From NCBI GenBank assembly GCA_947057405.1, contig CAMSEJ010000144.1, forward strand, positions 1 to 6,584: a DNA stretch of 6,584 nt, read 5' to 3'. The notes below the pieces were generated by a model. That model was not told the DNA's origin, did not search any database, and was given only the letters and a program-made list of their open reading frames with translations. The stretch is from an uncultured Roseburia sp. GTDB lineage: Bacteria; Bacillota; Clostridia; Lachnospirales; Lachnospiraceae. A program made the translations under genes and the position numbers. Within the stretch, counting starts at the first letter, position 1. Every line of letters starts with the position of its first letter. This document shows, in pieces, positions 5,485-6,584 of this stretch.

Positions 5485-6576
5485 ATGGCAATGATCGTAC
5501 AGCACAACATTACGGCAATGAACGCAAACAGGAATCTGGGAATCACGACAACCGCGCAGGCAAAGTCTACGGAAAAACTTTCTTCCGGCTATCGGATTAA
5601 CCGCGCCGCAGACGATGCGGCAGGGCTTTCCATTTCCGAAAAAATGAGAGCGCAGATCCGCGGCTTAAACAAAGCTTCCGCAAATGCGCAGGACGGTATT
5701 TCCTTAATCCAGACGGCAGAAGGCGCTTTAAACGAACAGCACTCCATTTTACAGAGAATGCGCGAATTGTCGGTCCAGGCAGCAAACGGTGTGGAAACCG
5801 CAGACGACCGCGAGGCCGTAAACAACGAAATCAAACAGCTTCAGGAAGAGCTGACAAGGATTTCCGAAACAACCGAATTTAATACGATGAAGCTTTTAGA
5901 CGGCAGCCAGGGCGGGAGCGGTGCAACCTCTACCGGTTCGGGCCCGAAATTCGGTGTTGTAGACGCTACATTAGACGGCGCCCTGGTAACCTCCAATATT
6001 GCGGGGATTAAGGTTGCCACCACTGCAACCGCCACCACCATGGCAGGACAGGAAACCGCGATCTGGGATGCAGCCGGGAAAACACTGACTTTAAACCTTT
6101 CCTTAAACAAAGTATACACCCAGGATGAAATCGACTCTCTGATCGCAAATGCCAAACAGGAAGACAGCACCGCTACGGGCGCACCGGCGGAGGTTACGGT
6201 AACACTGAAAAACGGCATTTTTAACGCAGACGCGGCTACGACTGCAGGTACGGCAACTGCGGCAGGCGTGAAAGCCGTTTCGGATGAAGGAACGGTTACC
6301 GGGTTTGTCGGCGCAAATACCATTTCTTTTACGGCCAATAAATACGGCGCGGAATTCAACGGCACTACCTTTGATTTCGCGTTCGACCGGGCAGTCGGAA
6401 AAGAAGAGGTCGTAACCGACACCGCCATTTCCTACAACAATGCCAATGCCGTTACAGCAGGAGCATATACCATCCATCTGGCCGCAGGCAAAGAATATAC
6501 TGCCGCGGATCTGGAAGATATCCTGGCACAGGCAGGATTTGATTTTACGGTAACGTTAAGCGGCGCTACGCCGGAT
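5485..6576 (+). CDS. hag: Flagellin, 3' end missing (cut by the adapter)
   Basis: Flagellin is the secreted filament subunit. The frame is open from the ATG at 5485 to the window end; 364 genuine residues precede adapter bases. Residues 1-141 are the conserved N-terminal D0/D1 helices: MAMIVQHNITAMNANRNLG at the start, KLSSGYRINRAADDAAGLS about residues 31-49, NAQDGISLIQTAEGAL, then QRMRELSVQAANG (90-102), the segment that carries the TLR5-contact region in other flagellins, and TEFNTMKLLDG. From about 142 on the sequence is Thr/Ala/Gly-rich and of variable type, as in D2/D3 outer domains. The C-terminal D1/D0 part lies beyond the end, and the protein is already larger than the compact 270-residue type. 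No cysteine is seen, as usual for flagellins. The ribosome site is GGAGG at 5471-5475; translation is probably controlled by CsrA through the leader. Confidence 0.97.
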
Positions 6577-6584
6577 AGATCGGA
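6577..6584. other. Probable adapter start at the right end
   Basis: The window ends with AGATCGGA, the first 8 bases of the TruSeq adapter. Eight bases could match by chance, but a full adapter at the other end makes adapter the better reading. The flagellin codons after GAT (6574-6576) should not be trusted. Confidence 0.8.

Noticed and set aside
5841..6428. Minus-strand 195-codon open frame with hydrophobic translation
   Set aside because: It is antisense to flagellin; the Ala/Val/Ser-rich translation follows from the Ala/Thr-rich sense codons and not from a membrane protein.
1..6584. CRISPR arrays, tRNA or rRNA genes, insertion sequences, riboswitches
   Set aside because: No spaced direct repeats, clover-leaf sequences, transposase motifs or known aptamer cores were seen on either strand.

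Overview
This 6.6 kb piece of bacterial DNA looks like a Clostridia, probably Lachnospiraceae-type, gut bacterium. The clues are a presequence-protease-like M16C peptidase directly upstream of era, a very close family match in that peptidase, a csrA-flagellin pair, AGGAGG-type ribosome binding sites and moderate GC. This assignment is inference from protein style, not from a search. Both ends carry Illumina adapter: a full 34-base TruSeq read-2 adapter plus index-like bases at the left (1-43), and the first 8 adapter bases at the right (6577-6584). Both terminal genes are therefore cut by the end of the sequenced insert, not biologically truncated.

Left part, all on the minus strand: a monocistronic cold-shock protein gene (3919-3716) with its own TTGACA promoter and a terminator; then a 972-residue zinc metallopeptidase of family M16C (GTG start at 3531); then era (588 leftwards), 24 bases further on and probably in the same transcript.

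Middle part: upstream of the cold-shock gene lies the decayed 3' end of a response-regulator receiver domain (about 4212-4039). Beyond it is a segment bounded by two 26-base near-palindromes (4330-4355 and 5070-5095) that enclose a single gene, a 192-residue tyrosine recombinase with a complete catalytic set but no N-terminal core-binding domain, like FimB/FimE. The two sites match at 25 of 26 positions when one is reverse-complemented, the geometry expected for DNA inversion. Similarity stops at the core site.

Right part, plus strand: 32 bases beyond the right-hand site starts csrA (90 residues, longer than usual), followed by a flagellin gene cut by the end of the window. The flagellin leader has a hairpin presenting ACGGA in its loop and a second ACGGA overlapping the ribosome binding site, the arrangement through which CsrA represses flagellin translation in Bacillus subtilis. 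The most interesting hypothesis is a self-encoded invertible switch sitting directly upstream of the csrA-flagellin unit, giving phase-variable flagellum production. Promoter-like elements lie both inside and just outside the segment, so flipping could change transcription into csrA and flagellin. Inversion itself is not demonstrated by this single sequence.
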